Assembly (NCBI GenBank): GCA_913062835.1
Contig: CAJXXD010000035.1
Span: 1-7,585, forward strand
DNA length: 7,585 bases
Direction: 5' to 3'
From: an uncultured Gammaproteobacteria bacterium
GTDB taxonomy: Bacteria > Pseudomonadota > Gammaproteobacteria > Pseudomonadales > Litorivicinaceae
A program made the position numbers and the translations under genes. The notes under the pieces were generated by a model that did no database searches, had not been told where the DNA came from, and saw only the letters and a list, made by a program, of their open reading frames with translations. Below are positions 1 to 7,484 of the stretch, in pieces (positions within the stretch are counted from its first letter, which is position 1; every line of letters begins with the position of its first letter).

Positions 1-4
1 CCTG

Positions 5-50
5 ACAGTGATGGTTCTATTACCCGAATCACAATAGGGGGTATCACTGT
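5..50. repeat. Inverted repeat overlapping the tRNA-Asn anticodon region
   Basis: ACAGTGAT at 5-12 is the exact reverse complement of ATCACTGT at 43-50, and the right arm runs into the GTT anticodon. A second, inner complement, CTATT (17-21) with AATAG (33-37), allows an extended imperfect hairpin. The arms could be inverted integrase core-type sites at an element end, or a hairpin in a transcript. The symmetry is seen directly. The recombination role is inference from its position at the tRNA junction. Confidence 0.55.
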
Positions 51-91
51 TAATCTCTTGGTCGCAGGTTCGAGTCCTGCTCGCGGAGCCA
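46..91 (+). pseudogene. tRNA-Asn(GUU) 3' half, probable attachment-site remnant
   Basis: The segment reads as a perfect tRNA 3' half. It has anticodon loop CTGTTAA (47-53) with anticodon GTT at 49-51, the 3' anticodon-stem strand TCTCT (54-58), and variable loop TGGTC. The T-arm is GCAGG/TTCGAGT/CCTGC (64-80), followed by acceptor strand TCGCGGA, discriminator G and an encoded CCA (89-91). A complete gene would need acceptor TCCGCGA, a D-arm and an AGAGA stem strand between about 16 and 46. None of these is present, so this copy cannot make a tRNA. Integrases of islands and prophages commonly recombine at tRNA anticodon loops and leave such a 3' fragment at one end, with the restored gene at the other. 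I infer that an integrated element lies to the left. A chimeric assembly join is the main alternative. Confidence 0.8.
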
Positions 92-237
92 TTTTTGAAT
101 TCCCTTCGTTTTTCTCTGATTCAATGATTCTCTGTTCGACCCGATCTCAGATTGGGGCGGTGCCTTTCTGCGCGCCAGTCGGGTATCCTCCGATCTGCGT
201 TGCGAGGGAGTTTGGCGCGCTATTTTGTTAATCATTT
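92..237 (+). other. Leader region upstream of the hupE-like gene
   Basis: No gene is visible here. The stretch holds a small hairpin, CCCGAT/CTCAG/ATTGGG at 140-156, and a repeated CCGATCT at 141-147 and 190-196. Either copy can pair with AGATTGG at 149-155, although the near pairing must be shortened to leave a loop. GTCGGG at 178-183 can also pair with CCCGAT. A weak possible promoter, TTGCGA (200-205) with TATTTT (221-226), has only a 15-base spacer, so I do not call it. The operon promoter should lie here or further left, but I cannot place it with confidence. Confidence 0.35.
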
Positions 238-243
238 AAGGAG
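238..243 (+). promoter_or_regulatory. Ribosome binding site of the hupE-like gene
   Basis: AAGGAG ends 6 bases before the ATG at 250. This is a strong Shine-Dalgarno match, and it fixes the start so that the protein begins with an intact signal peptide. Confidence 0.85.
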
Positions 244-249
244 TTCGAT

Positions 250-819
250 ATGCGTCAGCTAATGATTCTAGTGTGTACTTTGATTCCCTCGGTGGCCTTG
301 GCCCATGTGACGCATGGAGCGGGTGGCGGTTTTGCCACCGGGTTTTTGCACCCGATTTTAGGCTATGACCATCTGATTGCGATGGTGGCCGTAGGTCTCT
401 GGGGTGCGTTTTTGGGTGATCGGGCCGTCTGGCTTCTGCCCATTGTATTTCCAACCATCATGGCGGCCGGTGCTGTCCTTGGTATTTTGGGTCTGCAATT
501 GCCGTTGGTTGAACTGATCATCGCGCTCTCTGGTGTGGTGTTGGGTGCATTGATTCTATTTAAAGTGAAGGCACCTCTGGCGCTCGCCATGGTGTTGGTC
601 GGCGTATTCGCTGTATTTCATGGCTATGCGCACGGTCTGGAAATGCCCGAGCAAATTAGCGCGATCACCTACGGAGCCGGGTTCGTTATTGGGACCGGAT
701 TGTTGCACCTGGTCGGTATTGCGCTTGGATTTTTGACGCAACTCCCGAAGGGCGAATGGATGGTGCGTGGTTGCGGTGCGGTGATTTCAGTGATCGGATT
801 GACCTACCTTGTGGGCTAA
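250..819 (+). CDS. hupE: HupE/UreJ-family nickel/cobalt membrane permease
   Basis: This 189-residue protein belongs to the HupE/UreJ family of secondary metal permeases, which bring Ni2+ or Co2+ into the cytoplasm for hydrogenase, urease or cobalamin enzymes. Residues 1-18 form a cleavable-type signal peptide ending in ALA, and the mature protein begins HVTHG with two potential metal-binding histidines. The family signature HPxxGxDH is at 34-41 (HPILGYDH), and a second histidine cluster, HGYAHG, is at 124-129, with another His at 153. About six hydrophobic segments follow the signal. The length is normal for the family. No hydrogenase or urease gene is in the window, so the metal and its user are unknown; cobalt is as likely as nickel. 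It is the first gene of a tight five-gene set, and its stop codon lies inside the start of the next gene. Confidence 0.9.
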   Translation: MRQLMILVCTLIPSVALAHVTHGAGGGFATGFLHPILGYDHLIAMVAVGLWGAFLGDRAVWLLPIVFPTIMAAGAVLGILGLQLPLVELIIALSGVVLGALILFKVKAPLALAMVLVGVFAVFHGYAHGLEMPEQISAITYGAGFVIGTGLLHLVGIALGFLTQLPKGEWMVRGCGAVISVIGLTYLVG

Positions 820-1402
820 GTCTGCCCTCATACTCGCCTTGGCCGCCTCGACTGAGGCGGTCTACGCGCATGCTTTGGGGACCGATCCGACCCTCATCGA
901 ACGGCTAGAGGCCGGTGCCACTTTACCGTTCGAACTCGGTGTCACCTGGACCCTGTGGCTGGCGTTTGCCATTTGGGTATGCCAACACCTCCCTCGGGCG
1001 GGCTACCTGTTTTCCGGCCTAGGCCTTGGTGGTGTGCTCGGCGCGCTGTTCGGGTCCTTTTTTCTGCCGCCCATGCCACTGATTTGGGCTCTGTTTTTGG
1101 GCTTGTCGCTTTGGATGACAGCCGGTCGCTGGACGCCGTCTTGGGTATTGTGTTTGGGCGTGGCGGTTATGGCATACAGCACCATGGCTCATCTTTTGAG
1201 CGCGCATGCCGACTTGGCAGAGGATGGATTGATTGCAGGAATGGCTGCACTGTTTTTAGTGGCCACAGCCAGCTTTATGGGCGGCGTTTTGAAACAGACT
1301 GCAGAGTGGGTGTCAGTCGCTGCACCCATTGGCCTTCGTGTGCTAGCCAGTTGGCTGTTCGCAGGCGTCGCCATTCAATGGGCAATGAGTACTGTCGCAT
1401 GA
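809..1402 (+). CDS. Membrane protein, probable degenerate HupE-like paralogue
   Basis: This 197-residue membrane protein has a TTG start overlapping the end of the hupE-like gene by 11 bases. I chose that start because it gives a complete signal peptide (residues 1-20, ending VYA) followed by HALG, much like the HVTHG of its neighbour. No ATG lies near, the Shine-Dalgarno is weak (GGA at 796-798), and translation is probably coupled. Hydrophobic segments lie at about 46-60, 67-85, 90-105, 110-130, 138-160 and 172-192, in the same order and spacing as in HupE. MAHLLSAH at 126-133 sits where HupE has HGYAHG. The HPxxGxDH motif is absent, so it is unlikely to bind metal in the canonical way. It may be a partner subunit of the permease or an unrelated membrane protein; the paralogy is judged by eye. 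It overlaps uvrB by 4 bases (ATGA). Confidence 0.78.
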   Translation: MWAKSALILALAASTEAVYAHALGTDPTLIERLEAGATLPFELGVTWTLWLAFAIWVCQHLPRAGYLFSGLGLGGVLGALFGSFFLPPMPLIWALFLGLSLWMTAGRWTPSWVLCLGVAVMAYSTMAHLLSAHADLAEDGLIAGMAALFLVATASFMGGVLKQTAEWVSVAAPIGLRVLASWLFAGVAIQWAMSTVA

Positions 1403-3438
1403 GTCACGACCAGTCGTACCCCTTCCAAGTGGTGTCCGAGTTTGAGCCAGCCGGTGATCAGCCCTCGGCCATTAAAGGCTTGGTTCAAGGGGTCGAAACA
1501 GGTTTGGCACACCAGACGCTGTTGGGTGTGACGGGCTCCGGGAAAACTTTCACCATTGCCAAGGTCATTGAGGCTGTCAAACGCCCGACCATCATCATGG
1601 CGCATAACAAAACACTGGCAGCACAGCTCTATGGTGAGTTCAAAGAGTTCTTTCCGCACAATGCGGTTGAGTACTTTGTGTCCTACTACGATTACTACCA
1701 GCCTGAGGCCTATGTGCCCTCGAGTGATACCTTCATTGAGAAGGATGCCTCGATTAACGATCACATCGAGCAGATGCGGTTGTCGGCGACCAAAGCCTTA
1801 CTCGAGCGAGACGATGTCATCATCGTCGCGACAGTCTCTTCCATCTATGGTCTAGGTGATCCCGAGGCCTATCACGAGATGGTGCTGCATCTGACTCGCG
1901 GGATGACGCTGGATCAACGTCAGATTTTAAGGCGCCTGGCCGAGCTTCAGTACAAACGGAATGACATGGACTTTGGCCGCGGTACGTATCGCGTGCGGGG
2001 TGATGTGATTGACATCTTCCCGGCGGAATCCGAGCGAGAGGCCGTTCGAATTGAATTGTTTGATTCAGAAATCGAGCAGCTTTCGTACTTCGATCCGTTA
2101 ACCGGTCAGGTGCTTCGCAAAGTGCCCCGTCTGACTGTGTATCCGAAGACCCACTACGTGACCTCTCGTGACCGTTTGGTCGGGGCGCTCGACGACATCA
2201 AAGATGAGCTCAAAGAGCGATTGGCGCAATTTCGAGACCAGGGAAAACTTTTAGAAGCGCAACGACTCGAGCAACGCACCAAATTTGATTTGGAAATGAT
2301 TGCTGAACTCGGCTACTGCCAGGGAATTGAGAACTACTCGCGCTATCTGTCTGGCCGCCCTGCAGGCGATGCGCCACCCACCTTGTTTGACTATTTGCCG
2401 CCCGATGCCTTACTTGTGATTGACGAATCGCACGTGACGGTGCCGCAGATTGGTGGAATGTATCGGGGCGACCGCAGTCGGAAAGAGACGCTCGTCGAGT
2501 ATGGCTTCCGATTGCCATCCGCCCTGGACAATCGTCCGCTGAAATTTGAAGAGTGGGAGTCCTTGGCGCCCCAAATGATTTTTGTATCAGCCACGCCATC
2601 CCATTACGAGGCAACGCACCAAGCACAAATCGTTGAGCAGGTTGTGCGACCCACAGGGCTGGTAGATCCCACGATCGAAGTGCGTCCGGCCGGGACACAG
2701 GTCGATGATTGCTTGAGTGAAATTCGCCGCGTGGTGGCGTTGAATGAACGGGTGTTGATTACCGTGCTGACCAAACGGATGGCCGAAGATCTCACCGATT
2801 ACCTGATGGAGCATCAAGTGCGGGTTCGTTATCTGCACTCCGATATTGATACGGTGGAGCGTGTTGAGATCATTCGTGATCTCAGAAAAGGCGAATTCGA
2901 TGTGCTGGTCGGGATTAACCTGCTCCGTGAAGGGCTTGATATGCCGGAGGTGTCTTTAGTGGCCATCATGGATGCGGATAAAGAAGGATTCTTGCGTTCA
3001 GATCGTTCACTGATTCAGACCATCGGTCGGGCGGCCCGTAACGTCAATGGGCATGCCATCTTGTATGCAGACAAGATGACCGACTCGATGAGTCGTGCCA
3101 TAGAAGAGACTGAGCGTCGTCGAGCCAAACAGCTGGCTTTCAATGAAGAGCACGGCATTACCCCGAAATCGATTCAAAAGCGGATTGATGATGTGATGGA
3201 AGGGGCACATCGCGAAGCGCCGGGCAGTCGGGGTCGTAAAGCCAAGGATCGTGTGGTCTCCGAAACGAAGTCTGTGGTGACGGTGGATCCATCGACCTTG
3301 ACGCCAGCGCAGTTATCGAAAGAAATTACCCGGCTTGAGGACGAGATGTTCAAAGCGGCCAAGTCTCTCGAGTTTGAGAAAGCCGCCGCCATTCGAGATT
3401 CTCTGGCTGAACTGCAGTCCATGGCTTTTAAATCATAG
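1399..3438 (+). CDS. uvrB: UvrABC excision nuclease subunit B
   Basis: UvrB is the DNA-damage-verifying helicase of nucleotide excision repair. It is loaded by UvrA, opens DNA at the lesion and recruits the UvrC nuclease. The 679-residue product matches the usual length of about 670. Visible parts are Walker A GVTGSGKT (43-50), the beta-hairpin region rich in Tyr ([16 protein letters not shown], 92-107) that clamps the DNA strand, the Walker B/DESH box (342-345), SATP (397-400), helicase motif [10 protein letters not shown] (540-547), and the C-terminal UVR domain (about 640-675) that contacts UvrC. The frame stays open upstream to 955, but homology begins at MSHDQSYPF, so ATG 1399 is the start. 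It overlaps the previous stop as ATGA, which suggests translational coupling. I see no LexA box just upstream, and its placement behind metal-permease genes is not a classical uvrB context. Confidence 0.98.
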   Translation: MSHDQSYPFQVVSEFEPAGDQPSAIKGLVQGVETGLAHQTLLGVTGSGKTFTIAKVIEAVKRPTIIMAHNKTLAAQLYGEFKEFFPHNAVEYFVSYYDYYQPEAYVPSSDTFIEKDASINDHIEQMRLSATKALLERDDVIIVATVSSIYGLGDPEAYHEMVLHLTRGMTLDQRQILRRLAELQYKRNDMDFGRGTYRVRGDVIDIFPAESEREAVRIELFDSEIEQLSYFDPLTGQVLRKVPRLTVYPKTHYVTSRDRLVGALDDIKDELKERLAQFRDQGKLLEAQRLEQRTKFDLEMIAELGYCQGIENYSRYLSGRPAGDAPPTLFDYLPPDALLVIDESHVTVPQIGGMYRGDRSRKETLVEYGFRLPSALDNRPLKFEEWESLAPQMIFVSATPSHYEATHQAQIVEQVVRPTGLVDPTIEVRPAGTQVDDCLSEIRRVVALNERVLITVLTKRMAEDLTDYLMEHQVRVRYLHSDIDTVERVEIIRDLRKGEFDVLVGINLLREGLDMPEVSLVAIMDADKEGFLRSDRSLIQTIGRAARNVNGHAILYADKMTDSMSRAIEETERRRAKQLAFNEEHGITPKSIQKRIDDVMEGAHREAPGSRGRKAKDRVVSETKSVVTVDPSTLTPAQLSKEITRLEDEMFKAAKSLEFEKAAAIRDSLAELQSMAFKS

Positions 3439-3442
3439 AGGA
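3437..3442 (+). promoter_or_regulatory. Ribosome binding site of the TehA-like gene
   Basis: AGAGGA overlaps the uvrB stop codon and sits 5 bases before the ATG at 3448, which supports that start. Confidence 0.75.
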
Positions 3443-3447
3443 ACACG

Positions 3448-4356
3448 ATGTCGATTCGATTCGCCCCTGCGGTGATGAGTTTGTTCGGAACAGCGCTTGC
3501 ATGGCGTGCTTTCGCTGAATATGGCGGTTGGCCCCAGACCCTAACCAGTTCTGTGATGATTGCTCTGTTGGCTCTCGGCTTATTGGGTCTTGGGTCGATC
3601 GTGTTTCACTTGATGCATCGAGCGGCGTTCATCGAGGCCGTGGCCCATCCGCACACACGGATTTTGCCATCGGGGCTGACTATAGGACTGATGTTGTTGG
3701 CGGCCCTTATCGGTCCTGTCTTGCCCTCGGTAGGCGTGACGGTACTTTGGCTTGGGAGTTTGTTACACATTGCGTTTTTGCTGTGGTTGATCAACGGTTG
3801 GTTCCAGGGGGATGTCAGTCTCGAGCAAGTATCTCCGGGTTGGTTCATTCCGGCCGTGGGCAATATCGTGATCCCAGTCGGTGCGATGGAATACGGCCAA
3901 TACGCGTTGGCTTGGGTGGGATTCTCAATCGGAATTATGTTGTGGCTGGCCTTATTACCGATCGTATTGCTTCGGTTGATTACCGTGAAGCCAATGCCGC
4001 CCGAACTTGAGGCCTCACAAATGATTCTGGTTGCGCCGCCTGCCATCGGTGCCGTCTCGTGGTCGTTAATGATGCCGGAAGCCTATTGGTTGCCTGGACT
4101 GATATTGACTCTGTTTGCAGGGTTTTTATGGGTGGCTTTGGTGCCGTTGGTGTTTCGGGTGTTGGGTCGTTCATTCTATCCAGCGAACTGGGCATTCGGG
4201 TTTCCCATGGCGGCCTTGGCGACTGCGTTGGTGAAATACGGTGCCATCCTTGAGCAACCGGTGATGACCTGGGCTGGGGCCCTTGTGTTAGTGTGTGTCA
4301 CCAGTTTAGTGGTCTGGTTTCTTCTGGGGTCGGCCCGATTGATAGCGAAGATATAA
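3448..4356 (+). CDS. TehA/SLAC1-type (TDT family) membrane channel or transporter
   Basis: This 302-residue, highly hydrophobic protein has about ten membrane segments. It resembles the TDT (telluride-resistance/dicarboxylate transporter) family, which includes the bacterial anion channel TehA, plant SLAC1, and sulfite and malate exporters. Family-like stretches are WFIPAVGN (132-139), the MILVAPPAIG segment (192-201), and FYPANWAFGFPMAALATA (243-260), which match conserved positions of TehA-type proteins as I recall them. The substrate cannot be read from the sequence; an anion such as sulfite, tellurite-related oxyanions or a dicarboxylate is plausible. The gene starts 9 bases after uvrB and is followed 3 bases later by the epimerase gene, so it is an internal operon member. 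No link in function to UvrB is evident. Confidence 0.87.
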   Translation: MSIRFAPAVMSLFGTALAWRAFAEYGGWPQTLTSSVMIALLALGLLGLGSIVFHLMHRAAFIEAVAHPHTRILPSGLTIGLMLLAALIGPVLPSVGVTVLWLGSLLHIAFLLWLINGWFQGDVSLEQVSPGWFIPAVGNIVIPVGAMEYGQYALAWVGFSIGIMLWLALLPIVLLRLITVKPMPPELEASQMILVAPPAIGAVSWSLMMPEAYWLPGLILTLFAGFLWVALVPLVFRVLGRSFYPANWAFGFPMAALATALVKYGAILEQPVMTWAGALVLVCVTSLVVWFLLGSARLIAKI

Positions 4357-4359
4357 ACG

Positions 4360-5367
4360 ATGCGAGTATTGGTAACCGGAGCAGCCGGGTTTATTGGGTC
4401 AACGGTCAGTCATCAGTTATTGGACCGAGGCGATGAGGTCATCGGCCTTGATAACTTCAACGATTACTATGAAGTCTCGTTAAAAGAAGCACGTGGTGAA
4501 AAACTTCGGGCGCGCTCTGGATACACCGAAGTGCGGTTGTCTGTGGAAGACCGAGCGGGTATGGATGCTTTATTTGCCGCGCATCGGATCGATCGAGTGG
4601 TGCATTTGGCGGCGCAGGCTGGCGTTCGCTATTCGCTTGAAAATCCTCACGCGTATGTGGATGCCAACTTAGTTGGTTTTATGAATATTCTGGAATGCTG
4701 TCGTCATGCCCAGGTGGAGCATTTGGTGTATGCCTCATCGAGCTCTGTGTATGGGGCCAATGAGACCTTGCCATTTCGGGTCGAAGATTCGGTCGATCAC
4801 CCGGTCAGTTTGTATGCGGCCACGAAAAAAGCGAATGAGTTGATGGCGCACACCTACAGCCATTTGTTTGGCTTGCCGACCACGGGTCTTCGCTTCTTCA
4901 CGGTATACGGTCCATGGGGTCGTCCAGACATGGCGCTCTTTAAGTTCACTCGAGCGATCTTGGCGGGCCAGCCAGTTCAGCTATTTAATGGCGGGCATCA
5001 TCGGCGTGACTTCACGTATGTCACAGACATCGTCTCTGGCGTAATTGGCACCCTTGATCAGGTGGCGACCGCTGACCCACTGTATGACCCCAAAGCCCCC
5101 AATCCGGGTGCGTCGAACGTGCCTTGGCGAGTGTTTAATATCGGCTCAGACAGGCCTGTGGATCTGATTCGATACCTTGAGTTGATTGAGGAGGCCTGCG
5201 GAAAGAAAGCGCAGGTTGAGTCGTTGCCAATGCAGGCAGGGGATGTTGAGGCCACCCATGCCGATGTGTCTGCCTTGAACCGGGCGATTGGGTATGCCCC
5301 CAAAGTGACGGTTGAAGAGGGAATCCCTAAATTCGTTGACTGGTTCCGAGATTACTATCGCCTCTGA
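4360..5367 (+). CDS. UDP-glucuronate 4-epimerase-type NAD-dependent sugar epimerase
   Basis: This 335-residue cytoplasmic enzyme belongs to the extended short-chain dehydrogenase family. It has the NAD-binding GxxGxxG at 7-13 (GAAGFIG), a Ser-rich active-site strand SSSSVYG (126-132), the catalytic Tyr and Lys in YAATK (152-156), and the sugar-nucleotide-binding stretches RFFTVYGPWGRPDMA (178-192) and RRDFTYVTDIV (215-225). A Pro/Asn-rich insertion before WRVFNIG (about 239-262) is typical of UDP-glucuronate 4-epimerases, which interconvert UDP-glucuronate and UDP-galacturonate for capsule, O-antigen or exopolysaccharide. Related C4-epimerases for other UDP-sugars cannot be excluded. The start lies 3 bases after the previous stop, with only a weak Shine-Dalgarno (GAAG, 4347-4350). 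No other polysaccharide gene is in the window, so the pathway is unknown. Confidence 0.92.
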   Translation: MRVLVTGAAGFIGSTVSHQLLDRGDEVIGLDNFNDYYEVSLKEARGEKLRARSGYTEVRLSVEDRAGMDALFAAHRIDRVVHLAAQAGVRYSLENPHAYVDANLVGFMNILECCRHAQVEHLVYASSSSVYGANETLPFRVEDSVDHPVSLYAATKKANELMAHTYSHLFGLPTTGLRFFTVYGPWGRPDMALFKFTRAILAGQPVQLFNGGHHRRDFTYVTDIVSGVIGTLDQVATADPLYDPKAPNPGASNVPWRVFNIGSDRPVDLIRYLELIEEACGKKAQVESLPMQAGDVEATHADVSALNRAIGYAPKVTVEEGIPKFVDWFRDYYRL

Positions 5368-5373
5368 GATTTC

Positions 5374-5401
5374 TTTACAGAGACTATGAAGTCGGTATAA
5401 T
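5374..5401 (+). promoter_or_regulatory. Sigma70 promoter of tRNA-Val and probably thrS
   Basis: A -35 box TTTACA (5374-5379) and a perfect -10 box TATAAT (5396-5401) are separated by 16 bases. Transcription should start near 5407-5409, just before the tRNA. The GC-rich CCTGCGC between the -10 and the start resembles the discriminators of stable-RNA promoters that are shut down by ppGpp, so stringent control is likely but inferred. It begins 6 bases after the epimerase stop. Confidence 0.9.
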
Positions 5402-5413
5402 CCTGCGCTCTTT

Positions 5414-5490
5414 AGGCGCGTAGCTCAGTTGGTTAGAGCACCACCTTGACATGGTGGGGGTCGTTGGTTCGAATCCAATCGCGCCTACCA
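5414..5490 (+). tRNA. tRNA-Val(GAC)
   Basis: This is a complete 77-base cloverleaf. Acceptor AGGCGCG pairs with CGCGCCT, followed by discriminator A and an encoded CCA (5488-5490). The D-arm is GCTC/AGTTGGTTA/GAGC. The anticodon stem CCACC/GGTGG encloses loop TTGACAT with anticodon GAC at 5448-5450, which reads valine codons GUC/GUU. The variable loop is GGGTC, and the T-arm is GTTGG/TTCGAAT/CCAAT with one G-U pair. The D-arm through variable loop closely matches enterobacterial tRNA-Val(GAC). It sits directly under a strong promoter and 53 bases before thrS, so its 3' end must be released from a longer transcript if the two are co-transcribed. Confidence 0.98.
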
Positions 5491-5543
5491 ATTTCCACCA
5501 CATTGGAAGGGCCCTTGGTAGGGGTCTCCTATTGGAGTGCAAA
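5491..5543 (+). promoter_or_regulatory. thrS leader with possible SD-sequestering hairpin
   Basis: Between the tRNA and thrS lie a 10-base palindrome AAGGGCCCTT (5507-5516), a possible hairpin CCAAT/ATTGG (5488-5492 with 5502-5506) that takes in the tRNA CCA end, and a short hairpin CTCC-TATT-GGAG (5526-5537). The right arm of this last hairpin is the Shine-Dalgarno GGAG (5534-5537), 6 bases before the ATG. No run of Ts follows any of them, so none is a Rho-independent terminator, and I find no acceptable promoter here. Enterobacterial thrS is autoregulated by a leader that mimics tRNA-Thr; I see no clear tRNA-Thr mimic here. The hairpins are seen; a regulatory role is inference. Confidence 0.45.
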
Positions 5544-7484
5544 ATGCCCGTAATCACCTTGCCGGATGGATCCAAACGCTCGTTTGACGGTCCTGTGTCC
5601 TCTATGGCTGTCGCTGAATCCATTGGTGCAGGCCTCGCGAAGGCGACGATTTGTGCGCGCGTTAACGGCGAATTGAAAGACGCGTCGGATCTGATCACTG
5701 AGGATTCCGATCTCGCAATTATTACCGCAAAAGATCCCGAAGGGTTGGAGGTGATCCGTCACTCTTTTGCACACTTAATCGGACATGCCGCCCAGCAACT
5801 GTTTCCGGGCATCAAAATGGCCATCGGCCCGGTGATTGAGCACGGCTTTTACTACGATGTGGATTATGAGCGTCAGCTCACATCGGAGGATCTCGAAGCG
5901 CTCGAGAAGCGGATGGCAGAACTGGTGAAGACCGATTACTCCGTGGTTAAAGAATGGGCCACTCGCGAGCAAGCGCTTGCGACCTTTGAGCGCAGAGAAG
6001 AGCCCTATAAGCTTGAGATCATTCGGGATGACATTCCAGATGATGGGAGTCTCATCGGTCTGTACCATCACGAAGAATACACCGACATGTGTCGCGGCCC
6101 TCATGTCCCGAACACTCGGTTTTTACGCCATTTCAAGCTGACCAATGTGACTGGGGCTTACTGGCGCGGCAACGTAGAGAACAAACAGCTGCAGCGAATC
6201 TATGGGTTGGCCTTCAATAGCAAGGCAGATCTTGAAGCGCATTTGAAGTTCTTAGAAGAGGCGGCCAAACGCGACCACCGGACCTTGGCGAAAACCTTGG
6301 ACTTGTTCCATTTGCAGGAAGAAGCTCCGGGTATGGTGTTTTGGCACCCGAATGGTTGGTCTATTTACCGCGTATTGGAAGACTACATCCGAGACCGGTT
6401 GGAGCATTCGGGCTACCAAGAAATTCGGACGCCGCAGTTGGTTGATCAGCGGTTGTGGGAAGCCTCGGGTCATTGGGATAAGTACCAAGAAAATATGTTC
6501 GTCACCTCGAGCGAAAGCCGCGATTACGCAGTGAAGCCGATGAACTGCCCATGTCATGTGCAAATTTTTAACAAAAAGATCACATCCTATCGCGAACTGC
6601 CGATTCGATTGGCTGAGTTTGGATCCTGTCACCGGAATGAACCGTCAGGGTCGTTGCATGGATTGATGCGCGTTCGAAATTTTGTGCAGGACGACGCCCA
6701 CATATTCTGCACCGAAGACCAAATCATGGAAGAGGTGAAAACCTTCAATCAGTTATTGACTGAGGTTTACCATGATATGGGCTTCGAAGAGATGATCGTT
6801 CGCATTTCAACACGTCCCGAAAAACGGGTGGGTGACGATGCCACCTGGGATAAATCGGAGCGCGCACTGATGGATGCGCTGGATTCACTCGGCGTTGAGT
6901 GGGAGGAGTTGCCCGGTGAAGGTGCGTTCTACGGTCCTAAGATCGAATATTCGTTGAAAGACTGCCTCGGTCGCGTTTGGCAGTGCGGCACGATGCAGGT
7001 GGATTTCTCGATGCCTGCTCGTTTGGATGCGGAATATGTGGCTGAAGATGGCTCTCGACAGGTGCCTGTGATGTTGCACAGAGCGATCCTTGGCAGTCTC
7101 GAGCGCTTTGTAGGAATTTTGCTGGAAAATACAGCAGGCTTCTTGCCCCCTTGGTTGTCTCCGACTCAGGCGGTGGTCCTCACAATCACTGATGCGCAGC
7201 ACGATTACGCCCGAAATATTGAAAAAATGCTTTCTACTCAAGGTTTTCGAGTGAAATCGGATTTGCGCAATGAGAAGATCGGCTATAAAATCCGCCACCA
7301 CACTTTACAGCGGGTCCCCTATCTCATTGTGATCGGCGATAAAGAGGTGGAAAACAATCAGGTGGCTGTGCGGACGCGCGCCGGAGAAGACCTGGGTGCG
7401 ATGTCCTTGGATGACTTTGTAACCCGGTTGGAAGGCGATATCGCGTTGCGTGGCCGTTATATGATGGAATCGGAGACAGAGTAA
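5544..7484 (+). CDS. thrS: Threonyl-tRNA synthetase
   Basis: This class II synthetase charges tRNA-Thr with threonine in the cytoplasm and edits mischarged serine. The 646 residues compare with 642 in E. coli. The order is TGS domain (about 1-64), then the editing domain with HxxxH at H73/H77 and C183/H187 (DMCRGPH). The catalytic core follows with presumed zinc ligands C335, H386 and H512, a motif 2 region [10 protein letters not shown] (364-373) and motif 3 [11 protein letters not shown] (512-522). The anticodon-binding domain is at about 541-640. The frame is open back to an ATG at 5451 inside tRNA-Val, but homology begins at [10 protein letters not shown] and a GGAG lies before ATG 5544, so that start is chosen. 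The NCPCH spelling replaces a Gly seen in E. coli with Cys, which I believe is a known variant. Expression probably depends on the tRNA-Val promoter. Confidence 0.98.
   Translation: MPVITLPDGSKRSFDGPVSSMAVAESIGAGLAKATICARVNGELKDASDLITEDSDLAIITAKDPEGLEVIRHSFAHLIGHAAQQLFPGIKMAIGPVIEHGFYYDVDYERQLTSEDLEALEKRMAELVKTDYSVVKEWATREQALATFERREEPYKLEIIRDDIPDDGSLIGLYHHEEYTDMCRGPHVPNTRFLRHFKLTNVTGAYWRGNVENKQLQRIYGLAFNSKADLEAHLKFLEEAAKRDHRTLAKTLDLFHLQEEAPGMVFWHPNGWSIYRVLEDYIRDRLEHSGYQEIRTPQLVDQRLWEASGHWDKYQENMFVTSSESRDYAVKPMNCPCHVQIFNKKITSYRELPIRLAEFGSCHRNEPSGSLHGLMRVRNFVQDDAHIFCTEDQIMEEVKTFNQLLTEVYHDMGFEEMIVRISTRPEKRVGDDATWDKSERALMDALDSLGVEWEELPGEGAFYGPKIEYSLKDCLGRVWQCGTMQVDFSMPARLDAEYVAEDGSRQVPVMLHRAILGSLERFVGILLENTAGFLPPWLSPTQAVVLTITDAQHDYARNIEKMLSTQGFRVKSDLRNEKIGYKIRHHTLQRVPYLIVIGDKEVENNQVAVRTRAGEDLGAMSLDDFVTRLEGDIALRGRYMMESETE
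7472..7475 (+). promoter_or_regulatory. Ribosome binding site deciding the infC AUC start
   Basis: GGAG, inside the last codons of thrS, lies 8 bases before the ATC at 7484. It is the only good Shine-Dalgarno near the IF3 frame, and it picks ATC 7484 as the start codon. Confidence 0.75.

Noticed and set aside
1..91. Group I intron 3' end in the tRNA-Asn anticodon loop
   Set aside because: A splice site ending in G (at 49) would remove anticodon base G34, and no intron core is visible in the 45 upstream bases. An attachment-site remnant fits better, although the window is too short to exclude a longer intron.
155..200. Possible cobalamin riboswitch before the hupE-like gene
   Set aside because: GGTGCC and a loosely B12-box-like stretch after GCCAGTCGGG are suggestive, but the spacing is far too short and the conserved core elements are missing.
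955..1398. Open 148-codon extension in front of uvrB
   Set aside because: It lies within the second HupE-like gene in another frame, has no UvrB-like content, and is low-complexity Arg/Gly/Pro/Ser-rich. UvrB homology starts at ATG 1399.
1230..1398. LexA/SOS box upstream of uvrB
   Set aside because: CTGT and ACAG half-sites occur (for example around 1250-1268), but the spacing is 11 and not 8 bases, so they do not fit a LexA operator.
2210..2698. 162-codon open frame on the minus strand within uvrB
   Set aside because: It is a shadow of the conserved uvrB coding frame, with no recognisable domain or ribosome binding site. The same holds for the other antisense frames under thrS and the TehA-like gene.
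5451..5543. ATG inside tRNA-Val as the thrS start
   Set aside because: The 31 added residues are translated tRNA and leader. ThrRS homology starts at 5544 behind a good Shine-Dalgarno.
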